Assembly (NCBI RefSeq): GCF_014636235.1
Contig: NZ_BMDZ01000002.1
Coordinates: 31,766 to 95,765, forward strand
Source: Tistrella bauzanensis
GTDB taxonomy: Bacteria; Pseudomonadota; Alphaproteobacteria; Tistrellales; Tistrellaceae
DNA: 64,000 bases
Reading direction: 5' to 3'
Below, piece by piece: positions 26,715 to 35,521 of the stretch. The notes beneath the pieces were generated by a model that saw only the letters and a program-made list of their open reading frames with translations, did not search any database and was not told the DNA's origin. The position numbers were made by a program, and so were the translations under genes. Position 1 is the first letter of the stretch, and each line of letters opens with the position of its first letter.

Positions 26715-26752
26715 GCAAATCCCGTATGGTCTGCACCATGCGGGATTTGTGC
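26715..26752 (+). terminator. hairpin after livM
   Basis: A near-perfect 16-bp inverted repeat (26715-26730 with 26735-26750) around a 4-nt loop, one G-T pair. There is no T-run, so it may protect the mRNA 3' end or separate livM from the chemoreceptor gene. Confidence 0.55.
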
Positions 26753-26760
26753 GTTCGGCG

Positions 26761-26825
26761 ATGGTGTATTTTGTATATGAGTTGATCTATACCCATATAA
26801 ATCAATCAATAGTTAATAATCCCCG
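26761..26825 (+). promoter_or_regulatory. AT-rich promoter region of the chemoreceptor gene
   Basis: A 65-bp patch far richer in A and T than its surroundings, 55-120 bp upstream of the chemoreceptor start. It contains TATAAA (26796-26801) and TTGATC (26782-26787), but no pair with standard spacing, so exact promoter boxes are not assigned. Confidence 0.3.
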
Positions 26826-26878
26826 CCTACAATGCCTCTGGCTGCATGTGCCGGACCGCATTGGATCGGGAGTCTGGG

Positions 26879-28564
26879 ATGAAGAACCTCAAGACGGGGA
26901 CGAAGCTCGCCGTACTGGTGATCGCGGCACTGATCGCGATCGCAACCGTCATGGCAGTTTCGCTGTCGACGCTGAAAGATCAGCTCTATGCCGACCGGCG
27001 CGACAAACTCGAAGCTCTGACCGAGATGGCAACGACGCTCGTCAGTAACCAGATCGCCAAGGCAGGCAATGACACAGCCGCCCGGGCTGCCGCACTCGAC
27101 GCCGGATTACGGCTTGTCGAAGGAATGCGTTATGATGATGGTGCCGAGTACTTTCTGGGCGTCAACGCCGACGGCGTCATCATGCTGCACGGCGCGCGCC
27201 CGGATCTGATCGGCAAGAACCTGATTGCGCTGAAAGATCCGAACGGCGTCGAGTTTATCCGCGATGCGGTGACAGTGAGCTTCGGACCGGCCGGTGGCGG
27301 TTATGTCAGCTATCTGTGGCCGCGCAGCGGCGGCGATGTTCCCGAACCGAAACTCACCCTGGTTCATCGGATACCAGGCACCGACGTGGCGCTGATGACC
27401 GGGGTCTATATCGACGATCTCACCACCACCTTCCGCCATGAGGCGATCCGCCTTGGCACGATCGCCGCGATCACACTTGCCGTGATGGTGATCCTGGCCA
27501 TCCAGGTCATTCGCCACACGGTGCCCCCCTTGCGCGCGATCACCACAGCACTTGGTCGCCTGGCAACCGGCGAACGCGACATTCAGGTCAATGGTGACAG
27601 CCGGCGCGATGAAATCGGCGCCATGGTCCGGGCCTTCAACGTGGTTCGCGAGGGGCTGAAGGAAGCCGACGATCTGAGCCGCCAGCGAGATGCGGACCAG
27701 ACCCGGCAGTTGGAGCGGTCGCGGCGGGTCGAGGCCCTGACCGAAGGCTTCGATGCCGAAGCGGCACGGTCGCTGCAGATCGTGCTTCACGCCGCACACG
27801 AGATGGAACTGGCCGCAGGCGACCTGACCCATGCAGCCGACCAGACCCGGCAGCAGGCCGAGACCATGGTGGGTGCGGCCGATCAGGCGGATGCCAATGT
27901 CCAGACCATCGCCGCCGCGGCCGAAGAGCTGTCGACATCGATCAGCGACATCGCCCGCCGGGTGACACAGGCAGCCGATGTTGCCGCACGCGCCACCGAA
28001 GAGGCGCGCCGCACAACCGAGATCGTCCGCGGCCTTGCCGAGACCAGCGGCCGGATCGGCGAGGTTCTGGTGCTGATCGATGCCATCGCCGACCAGACGA
28101 ACCTTCTGGCCCTGAATGCCACGATCGAGGCGGCGCGCGCCGGTGATGCCGGCAAGGGCTTCGCCGTGGTCGCATCCGAGGTCAAGAATCTGGCAAGCCA
28201 GACCGGCCGCGCCACCGAGGACATCTCGCGCCAGATCAGCGCCGTCCAGGAAGAAACCTGCAAGGCCGTCGGCGCCATCGACGGAATCGTCAAGACCATC
28301 TCGGCGGTCAGCGAGATCGCGAGCGACATCGCCGCAGCGGTCCAGGAACAGGGCGCCGGCACCGGTGCCATCGCCCACAGCACTCAGGCTGCCGCCCAGG
28401 CGACCGAGGCCGTGACCAGCAGCATCGGCGCCGTGGGTGCGGCCGCCAGCCAGACCGGCGGCACCGCGAGCACGGTGCGGGAAGCGGCAACCCGGCTCAA
28501 TCGTCAGGCCGACGACCTCAAAACCGTGGTCGATCGCTTCCTCGGCGATATTCGCGCAGCGTGA
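26879..28564 (+). CDS. methyl-accepting chemotaxis protein with Cache sensor
   Basis: A 561-residue chemoreceptor. Membrane helix 1 is at about 10-29 and helix 2 at about 193-212; between them is a 160-residue periplasmic domain of single-Cache type ([42 protein letters not shown]). A HAMP domain follows (213-265), then the signalling domain with the conserved hairpin tip [22 protein letters not shown] (401-422). It relays ligand binding to CheA/CheW. ATG 26879 has GGGAG upstream. It lies between the two Liv-type binding-protein genes, which suggests that uptake and chemotaxis respond to related compounds. Confidence 0.92.
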   Translation: MKNLKTGTKLAVLVIAALIAIATVMAVSLSTLKDQLYADRRDKLEALTEMATTLVSNQIAKAGNDTAARAAALDAGLRLVEGMRYDDGAEYFLGVNADGVIMLHGARPDLIGKNLIALKDPNGVEFIRDAVTVSFGPAGGGYVSYLWPRSGGDVPEPKLTLVHRIPGTDVALMTGVYIDDLTTTFRHEAIRLGTIAAITLAVMVILAIQVIRHTVPPLRAITTALGRLATGERDIQVNGDSRRDEIGAMVRAFNVVREGLKEADDLSRQRDADQTRQLERSRRVEALTEGFDAEAARSLQIVLHAAHEMELAAGDLTHAADQTRQQAETMVGAADQADANVQTIAAAAEELSTSISDIARRVTQAADVAARATEEARRTTEIVRGLAETSGRIGEVLVLIDAIADQTNLLALNATIEAARAGDAGKGFAVVASEVKNLASQTGRATEDISRQISAVQEETCKAVGAIDGIVKTISAVSEIASDIAAAVQEQGAGTGAIAHSTQAAAQATEAVTSSIGAVGAAASQTGGTASTVREAATRLNRQADDLKTVVDRFLGDIRAA

Positions 28565-28587
28565 TATCCATTGAAGCTGCATCCATC

Positions 28588-28627
28588 AACGCCGTTCTCG
28601 CTTTCCTGCGATAGCGGCGTTTTTTCA
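28588..28627 (+). terminator. intrinsic terminator of the chemoreceptor gene
   Basis: The stem AACGCCG...CGGCGTT (28588-28594 with 28615-28621) continues inward through TCGC/GCGA and is followed by six T. This is the clearest rho-independent terminator in the window, 24 bp after the stop. Confidence 0.85.
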
Positions 28628-28889
28628 TTTCACGAATACCTCTCTTTCCAGCATGATCTTTCTCAAGATGGCCCGGGAACTGGTGCGAGGCATTGCTCGG
28701 CACCTGTCCCGCAAGATCAAAGCAAGCGGATCTTTCCGGATGACGATACACGGCACGCATGCTGGGGAGTGGCAGCGGCGTCGGGTGTCGAGACCGCGTT
28801 GCGGCATGCCTTGCATGGCGGCCGGCATCGCCTCCGGGATGACAGGGTACTGTGGCCGTCAGGCCCGGATCCGCCCAGGGAGGAAGCAG
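28628..28889 (+). other. leader region of the second binding-protein gene
   Basis: After the chemoreceptor terminator the 262 bp before the second binding-protein gene hold no gene I can support. Since a terminator precedes it, this gene needs its own promoter here, but I cannot point to clear boxes. Confidence 0.35.
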
Positions 28890-30107
28890 ATGAACACCAG
28901 GAACGCGATCGCTGCCGCGGTTCTTGCCACCATGATGGGCATGGCCGCGGGGGCGGCCCAGGCCGAGATTTCCGACAACGTCGTGCGTATCGGCGTTCTG
29001 AACGACCAGTCTGGAGTCTATTCCGACATCACCGGCCAGGCATCGGTGATCGCCGCCCGGATGGCGGTTGAGGATTATGGCGGAAAGGTCGGCGGAAAGC
29101 CGATCGAGGTGATCTTCGCCGACCACCAGAACAAGCCGGATATCGGCTCCAACATCGCCAACCAGTGGTACGATCGCGATGGCGTCGACGTGATCATCGA
29201 TGTGCCGACATCGTCGGTGGGCCTCGCGGTCCAGAACATCGCCAAGGAAAAGGGCAAGCTGCATCTGAACGCCGGCACCGGCTCGTCGGACCTGACCAGC
29301 AAGGCCTGCTCACCCACCGGCATTCACTATGTTTACGACACCTATGCTCTCGCAACCGGCACCGGCTCGGCGCTGGTCGGCCAGGGTGCCAGGAAGTGGT
29401 ACTTCCTCACCGCTGACTATGCCTTCGGTCATGCGCTGGAACGCGACACCACCAACGCGGTGCTTGCAGCCGGCGGCGAGATCGTGGGCGGTGTCAAGGT
29501 GCCGTTCCCGAACACCGACTTCTCGTCGTTCCTGCTGCAGGCGCAGGGGTCCGGCGCCGACGTGATCGGGCTGGCCAACGCGGGTGGCGACACGATCAAC
29601 TCGATCAAGCAGGCATCCGAGTTCGGCATCACCCAGGGCGGCCAGAAGCTGGCGGGTCTGCTGGTGTTCATCAACGACATTCATGCACTGGGTCTTGATG
29701 TCGCGCAGGGGCTGGTGGTCACCACCGGCTATTACTGGGACATGAATGACGAGACCCGCGCCTTCGCCAAGAGGTTCATGGAGAAGGCCGGCAAGATGCC
29801 GAACATGCTCCAGGCCGGTATCTACTCGTCGGTCACCCAGTACCTGAAGGCGATCGAGGCCACTGGCACAGATGACGCACTGACTGTCGTCAACAAGATG
29901 AAGGAGACCCCGATCAACGACTTCTTCGCCAAGAATGGTCATATTCGTGCCGATGGCCGCATGGTCCACGACATGTATCTGGCCGAGGTGAAGAAGCCCA
30001 GTGAGTCGAAGGGCCCGTGGGACTATTACAACATCCTGGCGACCATCCCCGGCGATCAGGCCTTCCGGCCGATCGAGAAGGGCGAATGCGAGATGGCCAA
30101 GAAGTAA
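28890..30107 (+). CDS. Liv-type ABC transporter periplasmic binding protein (copy 2)
   Basis: A 405-residue precursor, signal peptide cleaved after AQA (residue 25). It is a close paralogue of the protein at 23512: the mature parts begin with the same EISDNVVRIGVLNDQSG and share most motifs (ADHQNKPDIGSNIAN, TADYAFGHALERDT, NTDFSSFLLQAQGSGA, EFGITQGGQ). Differences cluster near the ligand cleft, for example LHLNAGTGSSDL against ILIDHGAATSDL. It stands alone between a terminator and a hairpin, so it must borrow the upstream LivHM/GF complex or feed the chemoreceptor. AGGGAGGA lies 5 bases before ATG 28890. Confidence 0.9.
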   Translation: MNTRNAIAAAVLATMMGMAAGAAQAEISDNVVRIGVLNDQSGVYSDITGQASVIAARMAVEDYGGKVGGKPIEVIFADHQNKPDIGSNIANQWYDRDGVDVIIDVPTSSVGLAVQNIAKEKGKLHLNAGTGSSDLTSKACSPTGIHYVYDTYALATGTGSALVGQGARKWYFLTADYAFGHALERDTTNAVLAAGGEIVGGVKVPFPNTDFSSFLLQAQGSGADVIGLANAGGDTINSIKQASEFGITQGGQKLAGLLVFINDIHALGLDVAQGLVVTTGYYWDMNDETRAFAKRFMEKAGKMPNMLQAGIYSSVTQYLKAIEATGTDDALTVVNKMKETPINDFFAKNGHIRADGRMVHDMYLAEVKKPSESKGPWDYYNILATIPGDQAFRPIEKGECEMAKK

Positions 30108-30190
30108 CACAGGGGCGGCCCTGACGGCCGGTCCGCGAGGTCCGGCCCCCAGCTCCCGACAGCCTCCCCCGCAGTTTGGTGGGGCCGAAC

Positions 30191-30230
30191 AGAAACGCCG
30201 CCATCCGGGCATCCGGATGGCGGCGTTTCT
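30191..30230. terminator. perfect bidirectional hairpin between binding protein and encapsulin genes
   Basis: A perfect 18-bp inverted repeat (30191-30208 with 30213-30230) around a GCAT loop, with AAA/TTT at the outer stem. It separates two convergent genes and probably ends both transcripts. Confidence 0.8.
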
Positions 30231-30292
30231 CGTTAACGTCCGGGCCTGCGTGAGCCGGTCCGGATCAGGCGGTGTGGGCCGCCTGGGCCAGG

Positions 30293-31123
30293 TCAGGCCT
30301 TCTTGACCAGCAGACCACCGACATCGGCGCCGATGGTGCAGACCGCCTTGGGGTCGTCGATGCGCAGCACCAGGCTTTCCGCCAGATAGAGATGATGGTG
30401 GATGCCGTCATGCGAGGCATAGCCGGCGCGCAGATCCTGGCCCACGACCAGCACGCCGACGCGCGGGTCGACCAGCACGCCACCCTCGATCGGCGCCTTG
30501 AAGATGCCGACGGTGCAGACGCTGTTGATATGTTCGAGCTGCAGCACGTCGCTACCGTCATAGCGACGGAACAGCGAATTATACAGCTTCGGCGACAGGG
30601 CCAGCGCATAGGGGCCGCGCAGGCCGCTTTCGTCCAGCTTGTTCACCGCCGCCAGCACGTCCTGCAGAGCCTGATCGATATTCGACCAGTCGCCGCCATC
30701 GATGGCATGACGGCCTTTCGCGGTCAGCAGCCCCTCCAGGCCGAAATCGGTGTTGCCGTAATAGACCATCTCTTCTTCACGCGCGGCCACGGCTTCGGCG
30801 GCATCCTCGACCGGCGCCAGGCTCAAGGGCTGGCTCTGGTCGGTCGACGAGGCGATGCGCCGGACGCTGAGGCGAAAACCCTTGCGGAACATCGGCACCG
30901 ATATCGCCCGGCTCATCACCGCGCCGGCCTCGTCCGGCCCGGGGTCACGGCAATAGACGTCATTGCCGATCTCGATCGAGGTCAGGCCGACGCCATAGGG
31001 ACCGTCGACCTCGAGAAACCGGCGGGCGGTCAGCGCGTCACGGGCAGCGTCGATCGCGGCCGCGTCGATCTTCTTCCACAAATCGGCGCCGAAAGGCGCC
31101 TGGGAACGGTTCAGGTAATCCAT
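30293..31123 (-). CDS. encapsulin nanocompartment shell protein (family 1)
   Basis: A 276-residue protein matching family 1 encapsulins (linocin M18-like), whose HK97-type capsid fold assembles into an icosahedral protein shell in the cytoplasm. Typical stretches are DYLNRSQAPFGADLWKKID at the start (the region that binds cargo peptides), ARRFLEVDGPYGVGL, VYYGNTDFGLEGLL, GPYALALSPKLY and GVLVVGQDLRAGY. Length is normal for the family. ATG 31123 is preferred (AGGAG 11 bases upstream, family N-terminus); 31147 would add eight residues. It lies 54 bp downstream of the encapsulated ferritin gene, which supplies its cargo. No other phage gene is near, so it is not a prophage capsid. Confidence 0.95.
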   Translation of the reverse strand: MDYLNRSQAPFGADLWKKIDAAAIDAARDALTARRFLEVDGPYGVGLTSIEIGNDVYCRDPGPDEAGAVMSRAISVPMFRKGFRLSVRRIASSTDQSQPLSLAPVEDAAEAVAAREEEMVYYGNTDFGLEGLLTAKGRHAIDGGDWSNIDQALQDVLAAVNKLDESGLRGPYALALSPKLYNSLFRRYDGSDVLQLEHINSVCTVGIFKAPIEGGVLVDPRVGVLVVGQDLRAGYASHDGIHHHLYLAESLVLRIDDPKAVCTIGADVGGLLVKKA

Positions 31124-31177
31124 GGTCGTGAAAACTCCTGCGGTCATGCGACGGGGAATGCAGACAAGATCGGCCGG

Positions 31178-31579
31178 TCAGCGCCGCCTCTTCAGGCTGC
31201 CGATGGTCAGCCCATCCTCGGAGCCACCATTGGCGCCACCAACCGACGCCCCCTTGCCGCCCTCGCCCGCGGCACCGCCGGTCGCATCTTCCTCGACCTC
31301 GGTGATCGGCCCCTCGGTGAACAGATAGGTCTTGATCTGTGCGGCGAAGTCGTCGTCGTTCCGCCGCAACCATTCCAGCGTCATCATCGCATGCTCGATT
31401 TCCTCGCGCATGTTGTGCAGCAGGATGGCCCGCAAACTGTCGTCTTCGCAGTCATCGGCGCGCTGACGATACCAGTCCACCGCCTCCAGCTCTTCCATCA
31501 GCGACGAAATCGCATGATGCAGCGCCATGGTGTGGCGGCTCAGCTTTTCACGCGGGGCATGCAGAACTTGTCCGGCCAT
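31178..31579 (-). CDS. encapsulated ferritin EncFtn with encapsulin targeting peptide
   Basis: A 133-residue protein closely resembling Rhodospirillum rubrum EncFtn. The two-helix ferritin core has MEELEAVDWY (28-37) and REEIEHAMMTLEWLRRND (58-75); by alignment Glu30, Glu60 and His63 correspond to the metal ligands of the ferroxidase centre. EncFtn forms a ring decamer, oxidises Fe(II), and stores iron only inside the encapsulin shell. After TYLFTEGPIT comes a Gly/Ala/Glu-rich linker (about 94-121) and the C-terminal cargo-loading peptide DGLTIGSLKRRR. ATG 31579 is chosen because AAGGAGA lies upstream and the family starts there. Probably co-transcribed with the shell gene. Confidence 0.95.
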   Translation of the reverse strand: MAGQVLHAPREKLSRHTMALHHAISSLMEELEAVDWYRQRADDCEDDSLRAILLHNMREEIEHAMMTLEWLRRNDDDFAAQIKTYLFTEGPITEVEEDATGGAAGEGGKGASVGGANGGSEDGLTIGSLKRRR

Positions 31580-31783
31580 CGGCTCGTCTCCTTCTCCGTC
31601 AATCCGTCCGCAGCGCCTGATACAGCCTGCGGGATCTCGTCCATCTCTGGCGGATCGCCCGCCCGGTCCGGGGTCCACCTATCGTTTGTTGTCATTCAAC
31701 CCTGACGTCGGGCCCATCGGCACACAAGCCGTTCAGGGTCGATCCCGGCCCGTCAGCAAACGTCATCAGCCGAAGCTGGGGCC

Positions 31784-32782
31784 TCAGCCGAAACTGGCGG
31801 CAATCGCGGTCATCCCGGCAAAGCCCAGGATCAGCGCCCAGCTTGCCCCCATTTCCTGGCCATGACGGTGGGTTTCCGGAATCATCTCGTGGCTGACCAC
31901 GAAAATCATCGCGCCGGCCGCGAAAGCCATCGTCCAGGGCAGCACCCCTGCCCCGAGCCCGGCCATGGCCACGCCCAGCCCGCCGCCGATAATTTCCAGC
32001 GCGCCGGTGCCGAACGCCACCAGCATCGCGTTGATCCGGCTGGCACCCACCATCATCATGCCGACGGCCGCCACGAAGCCTTCGGGCAGGTTCTGGATCA
32101 TGATGCCGATCGCCAGCGCCAGCCCGTCGCCCAGATCACCGCCGCCGGCGATGCCGGAGCCACCCAGCCCCACACCGACCGCCAGACCTTCCGGCAGGTT
32201 GTGCAGCGCGATCGCCAGCACCATCAGCAGGGCCGGCGCCATGCGGCGCGCATCGATGGCGGCCACGCCGCCGCCATCCATCACCAGCACCGCCTCGCCA
32301 CCGCTGGTGATCATCGTGCCCCGCGCGGCCGCGCCATGGGCTGCGTGGTCGACCGCATCCTTGTCCTGCTGGACGTGCAGATGTGGCACCACGGCATGCA
32401 GGGCGGCGATGGCCGCGGCACCCAGTGCGATCGCAGCCCCCACGCCCAGAGCCCCACCCAGGGCACCATAACGGGCGGTCGAACTGTCCAGCGCCGGGAC
32501 CAGCAACGAAAACAGCGCCGCCGCGAGCATCACGCCGGCAGCCCCGCCAAGCAGCAGATTTTCCCGCCGGATACTGGGGCGGCGAATCACGAGCACCGGC
32601 AGGGCACCGATGCCGGTGGCAAGCCCGGCCAGCAGGCTGCCGCCGAGGCCCAGCCAGACCGGATCAATGGACGCGAGGTCTAAAATGTCAGCCTCCGAAG
32701 CCTCTGATCGTCGTCTCGGCGGTTGCCGCCGCCGATATGCCACGCCTGCCGCAGAATATGGCCCATGTGAATGACGGATCAA
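31784..32782 (-). CDS. ZIP-family metal transporter
   Basis: About 332 residues, with eight hydrophobic segments from residue 40 on. The ZIP signatures are present twice: ALHNLPEGLAVG in helix 4 and IQNLPEGFVAA in helix 5, whose His and Glu residues bind the transported metal (Zn, Fe, Mn). A loop before helix 4 is His-rich (HAVVPHLHVQQDKDAVDHAAHG). The TTG at 32782 overlaps the stop of the upstream MFS gene (TTGA), like other coupled genes here, but gives a 40-residue basic leader. An unusual ATT at 32686 has CGGAGG five bases upstream and would give a more normal N-terminus. It lies 204 bp upstream of the encapsulated ferritin gene. Confidence 0.85.
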   Translation of the reverse strand: MIRHSHGPYSAAGVAYRRRQPPRRRSEASEADILDLASIDPVWLGLGGSLLAGLATGIGALPVLVIRRPSIRRENLLLGGAAGVMLAAALFSLLVPALDSSTARYGALGGALGVGAAIALGAAAIAALHAVVPHLHVQQDKDAVDHAAHGAAARGTMITSGGEAVLVMDGGGVAAIDARRMAPALLMVLAIALHNLPEGLAVGVGLGGSGIAGGGDLGDGLALAIGIMIQNLPEGFVAAVGMMMVGASRINAMLVAFGTGALEIIGGGLGVAMAGLGAGVLPWTMAFAAGAMIFVVSHEMIPETHRHGQEMGASWALILGFAGMTAIAASFG

Positions 32783-34164
32783 CCGTTGCCACGATCCTCC
32801 GACGAAATCGTCACAGCCGGCGGCGGACCGTCACTGCCGATGCGGCGGAACAGGGCGAGCCCCACCAGCCCCCCCAGCGCCAGAACAGCAAAGCCGGCCC
32901 CCCAGCCCAGCGGATCGGTTTCACCTCCCGCCCCGTCGAGCACCAGCCCGAAGACCAGCGGCGACAGGATCGCGCCGCCGAAGCCCAGCAGCGCATGCAG
33001 CGCCATGGCGGCACCACGCACCGCCGGGTCGCTTTCGGCGATGGCGCCGGCGGTCAGCGAGGCGCTGTCGGCCATGACCAGCAGATTATACAGCGCCACC
33101 GCCGCCACCACCGCCAGCAGCGGCGCGCCGGCCAGTGCCGCGGTCAGTGCGGCGGCGACGGCCGTCAGCAGCATGGCGCAGGTGACCCAGCGTCGCCGCC
33201 CCATCCGCATCGCCATCTCGTTGCCAAGAAAACTGGTGATGATGCCCGATGCGATGATCGCGCCGCCAAGGCTGCTGGCAACCGCCACGGCCGAGCCGGC
33301 ATGGACCAGAAAGGCAACCAGCCAGCTGCGCAGGCCGAACATCTCCCAGCAATGGCCGCCATAGGCAAAGGTATAGGCAATGGCGCGACGGTTGCGCAGC
33401 ACCGGTCGGAAATCCGGTGGCAGCCACCACGGCCGCACCCGCACACCTTCAGGCAGCGGCGGCGGATCGGTACGCGGTACCAGAAAGATGCCCAGAACCA
33501 GGGCTGCCGCCGCCGACAGCCCCGCCGCCCAGAACGCGGCGGACCAGCCGCCCGCCGCGGCCACCAGTCCGGCGATCCACAACGACACCCCGGCGCCCAG
33601 CGAGAAACAGGCGGTGTAACAGGCGATCGCACGGCTGGCACGCGGGCCGCGCACATGGTCGCTGAGGATTTTCAGCCCCGGCATATAGGTGCCGGCAAAT
33701 CCGGCCCCCGCCAGGGCCTGCAGCAGGCCGGCCGACCACGGCCCCTGAGCCAGCAGCGCGAACCCCATGGTGGCGGCGGCGATCAGGCCCAGGCAGCCCA
33801 GATAGACCTTGCGGGCGTCGATCCGGTCGGTGGCCCCGGTCAGGATCGGCACCCCGCCGACATAGCCGATGAAGAAGGCGCTGGAAATCCAGCCGGCGGT
33901 GCCGTTGCTCATGGCCCAGTCGTCCCGCAGCAATGGCAGCAGGGCCGGATAGCAGCCATAGGCTGCCATCGACAGCACCTCGCACAGGCACATGACCGCC
34001 ACCATCCGGGCGGTTGTGTTGCCATTCCTGGCCGGGGGGCTGCCAGAGGGCGGTGCTGATTTGGGGGCGGTATCGGCAGGCACGGCAGGCAAGGCCTCCG
34101 CTGGGTGAGGATGAGCGGTCACCTTACAGCCTGCGGGCCCCTGCGACACGCGCATGTCCCGCAA
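32779..34164 (-). CDS. MFS transporter of unknown substrate
   Basis: A 461-residue protein with about 12 hydrophobic segments beginning near residue 53, after a Pro/Ala-rich cytoplasmic leader. TGATDRIDARKVYLG is the MFS loop 2-3 motif, and GFAGTYMPGLKILSDHVRGPRASRA resembles the transporter group around nitrate/cyanate-type and YfmI-like permeases; the substrate cannot be assigned. Start ATG 34164 (or 34155). It begins 20 bp after benE and overlaps the ZIP gene by four bases, so benE, this gene and the ZIP gene form one unit. Confidence 0.82.
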   Translation of the reverse strand: MRDMRVSQGPAGCKVTAHPHPAEALPAVPADTAPKSAPPSGSPPARNGNTTARMVAVMCLCEVLSMAAYGCYPALLPLLRDDWAMSNGTAGWISSAFFIGYVGGVPILTGATDRIDARKVYLGCLGLIAAATMGFALLAQGPWSAGLLQALAGAGFAGTYMPGLKILSDHVRGPRASRAIACYTACFSLGAGVSLWIAGLVAAAGGWSAAFWAAGLSAAAALVLGIFLVPRTDPPPLPEGVRVRPWWLPPDFRPVLRNRRAIAYTFAYGGHCWEMFGLRSWLVAFLVHAGSAVAVASSLGGAIIASGIITSFLGNEMAMRMGRRRWVTCAMLLTAVAAALTAALAGAPLLAVVAAVALYNLLVMADSASLTAGAIAESDPAVRGAAMALHALLGFGGAILSPLVFGLVLDGAGGETDPLGWGAGFAVLALGGLVGLALFRRIGSDGPPPAVTISSEDRGNG

Positions 34165-34184
34165 CCCTGCCCCTTCCGGTCATG

Positions 34185-35372
34185 TCATGTCCGGCCGGCA
34201 CGGCCCGGACGTAAACGCGCCAGGCCTGCCCGCACACCCAGAACCAGAAACCCGGTGGCCAGGCCCCAGAAGGCCGAACCGATGCCCAGCAGCACGACGC
34301 CCGAGGCGGTGGCGGCGAAGGTCATCACCGCCACCTCGCGATCATCGGGCACGCTGAACATCGCGCCCAGCGCATTGGTCAGCGGTCCCAGCAGGGCCAC
34401 CCCGGTGATGATCAGGATGGTATCGCGCGGCAGGCCCATGAACAGCGCGACCAGCGGTGTCGAAAACAGGGCCAGCACGGCATAGCATCCGGCATAGGCA
34501 ACGCCCACCACCCAGCGGCGTTGCGGATCGGGATGGGCATCGGGGCCGGTACACAATGCCGCGGTGATGGCGGCCAGATTGACCGCAATGGCGCCGAACG
34601 GCGCCAGCACCAGCGATGCCGCACCGGTTGCCAACAACACCGGCCGGGTTGGCGGGCGATAGCCGGCGGCGTTCAGCACCACGAAGCCCGGCAGGTTCTG
34701 CGACACCAGCGTCACTAGAAACAGCGGCAGCCCCAGGCTGATCACCACCGCCCAGTCGAACACCGGCGCGGTCGCGTGCAGCACGCCGAACACGCCCTGC
34801 TGCGCCAGTATCCCGCCGGCCGGCCCCAGATCATCGCGCAGCACCACGGCCCCCACCACCACCGCCAGCACGATCAGCAGCGCATAGATGGGAAGACGCT
34901 GCCGGGCAATGACGAACACCACCAGCACCACGCCGGCCAACACGGCATCCGACTGAAAGCTGCGGAACAGCGCCAGGCAGAATGGCAGCAGCACCCCGGC
35001 CAGCATGGCTGCGGCGACAGCGGCCGGAATCCGCGCCGCCAGCCGCCCCAGAGCCGGCACCAGCCCCAGCACGATCATCATCAGTGCAGCGACGACATAG
35101 GCGCCGATGGCCGCGCCATAGCCCGCCTGAAGCGTGCTTGCCGCCAGCAGTGCCGCCCCCGGCGTCGACCATGCCAGCACCACCGGCATCCGCAATCCGG
35201 CGCTGAGCAGCCCGCCTGCGACCGACATACCAAGACATAACGCGGTCACCGCCGACGCGACCTGTTCAGGCGTGCCGCCCAATGCTTGGGCGGCCTGAAC
35301 GATCAGGGCGACGGTGCCGCCGAATCCGACCAGTGCCGCAATCAAGGCGGCCGATAAAGATGAGAAGGGCAA
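34185..35372 (-). CDS. benE: BenE-family benzoate:H+ symporter-like permease
   Basis: A 395-residue inner-membrane protein with about 12 helices. Signatures of the benzoate membrane transport family are LAWSTPGAALLA, SQNLPGFVVLNAAGYRPP and FGAIAVNLAAITAALCTGPDAHPD. BenE of Acinetobacter imports benzoate, but many homologues (YdcO type) are uncharacterised, and no benzoate-degradation gene is visible in the window. Start ATG 35372. First gene of the benE-MFS-ZIP group. Confidence 0.85.
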   Translation of the reverse strand: MPFSSLSAALIAALVGFGGTVALIVQAAQALGGTPEQVASAVTALCLGMSVAGGLLSAGLRMPVVLAWSTPGAALLAASTLQAGYGAAIGAYVVAALMMIVLGLVPALGRLAARIPAAVAAAMLAGVLLPFCLALFRSFQSDAVLAGVVLVVFVIARQRLPIYALLIVLAVVVGAVVLRDDLGPAGGILAQQGVFGVLHATAPVFDWAVVISLGLPLFLVTLVSQNLPGFVVLNAAGYRPPTRPVLLATGAASLVLAPFGAIAVNLAAITAALCTGPDAHPDPQRRWVVGVAYAGCYAVLALFSTPLVALFMGLPRDTILIITGVALLGPLTNALGAMFSVPDDREVAVMTFAATASGVVLLGIGSAFWGLATGFLVLGVRAGLARLRPGRAGRT

Positions 35373-35521
35373 GGTGGACCGGCACTGTCATTGGATGGAT
35401 TTCACGCGCGGCAAGCTTTGTCGATTGCGCGTGCCACCGCAAGCGCCTTGCGCGAGGATGATGACGTTTCCATCAACATAACTTATGGTTTTGTTGTTGT
35501 CGCCCGGACGCGCAGTCGGCG

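Noticed and set aside
26761-26825. Exact sigma-70 boxes before the chemoreceptor gene
   Set aside because: Several TATA-like and TTG-like hexamers occur, but none is paired at 16-18 bp, so I report only an AT-rich region.
30293-31123. Prophage major capsid protein
   Set aside because: Encapsulins share the HK97 fold, but the neighbouring ferritin with a cargo peptide and the lack of any phage gene point to a nanocompartment.
34185-35372. Evidence for a benzoate degradation locus
   Set aside because: A BenE-like permease alone is not enough; no benzoate dioxygenase or ring-cleavage gene is in the window.
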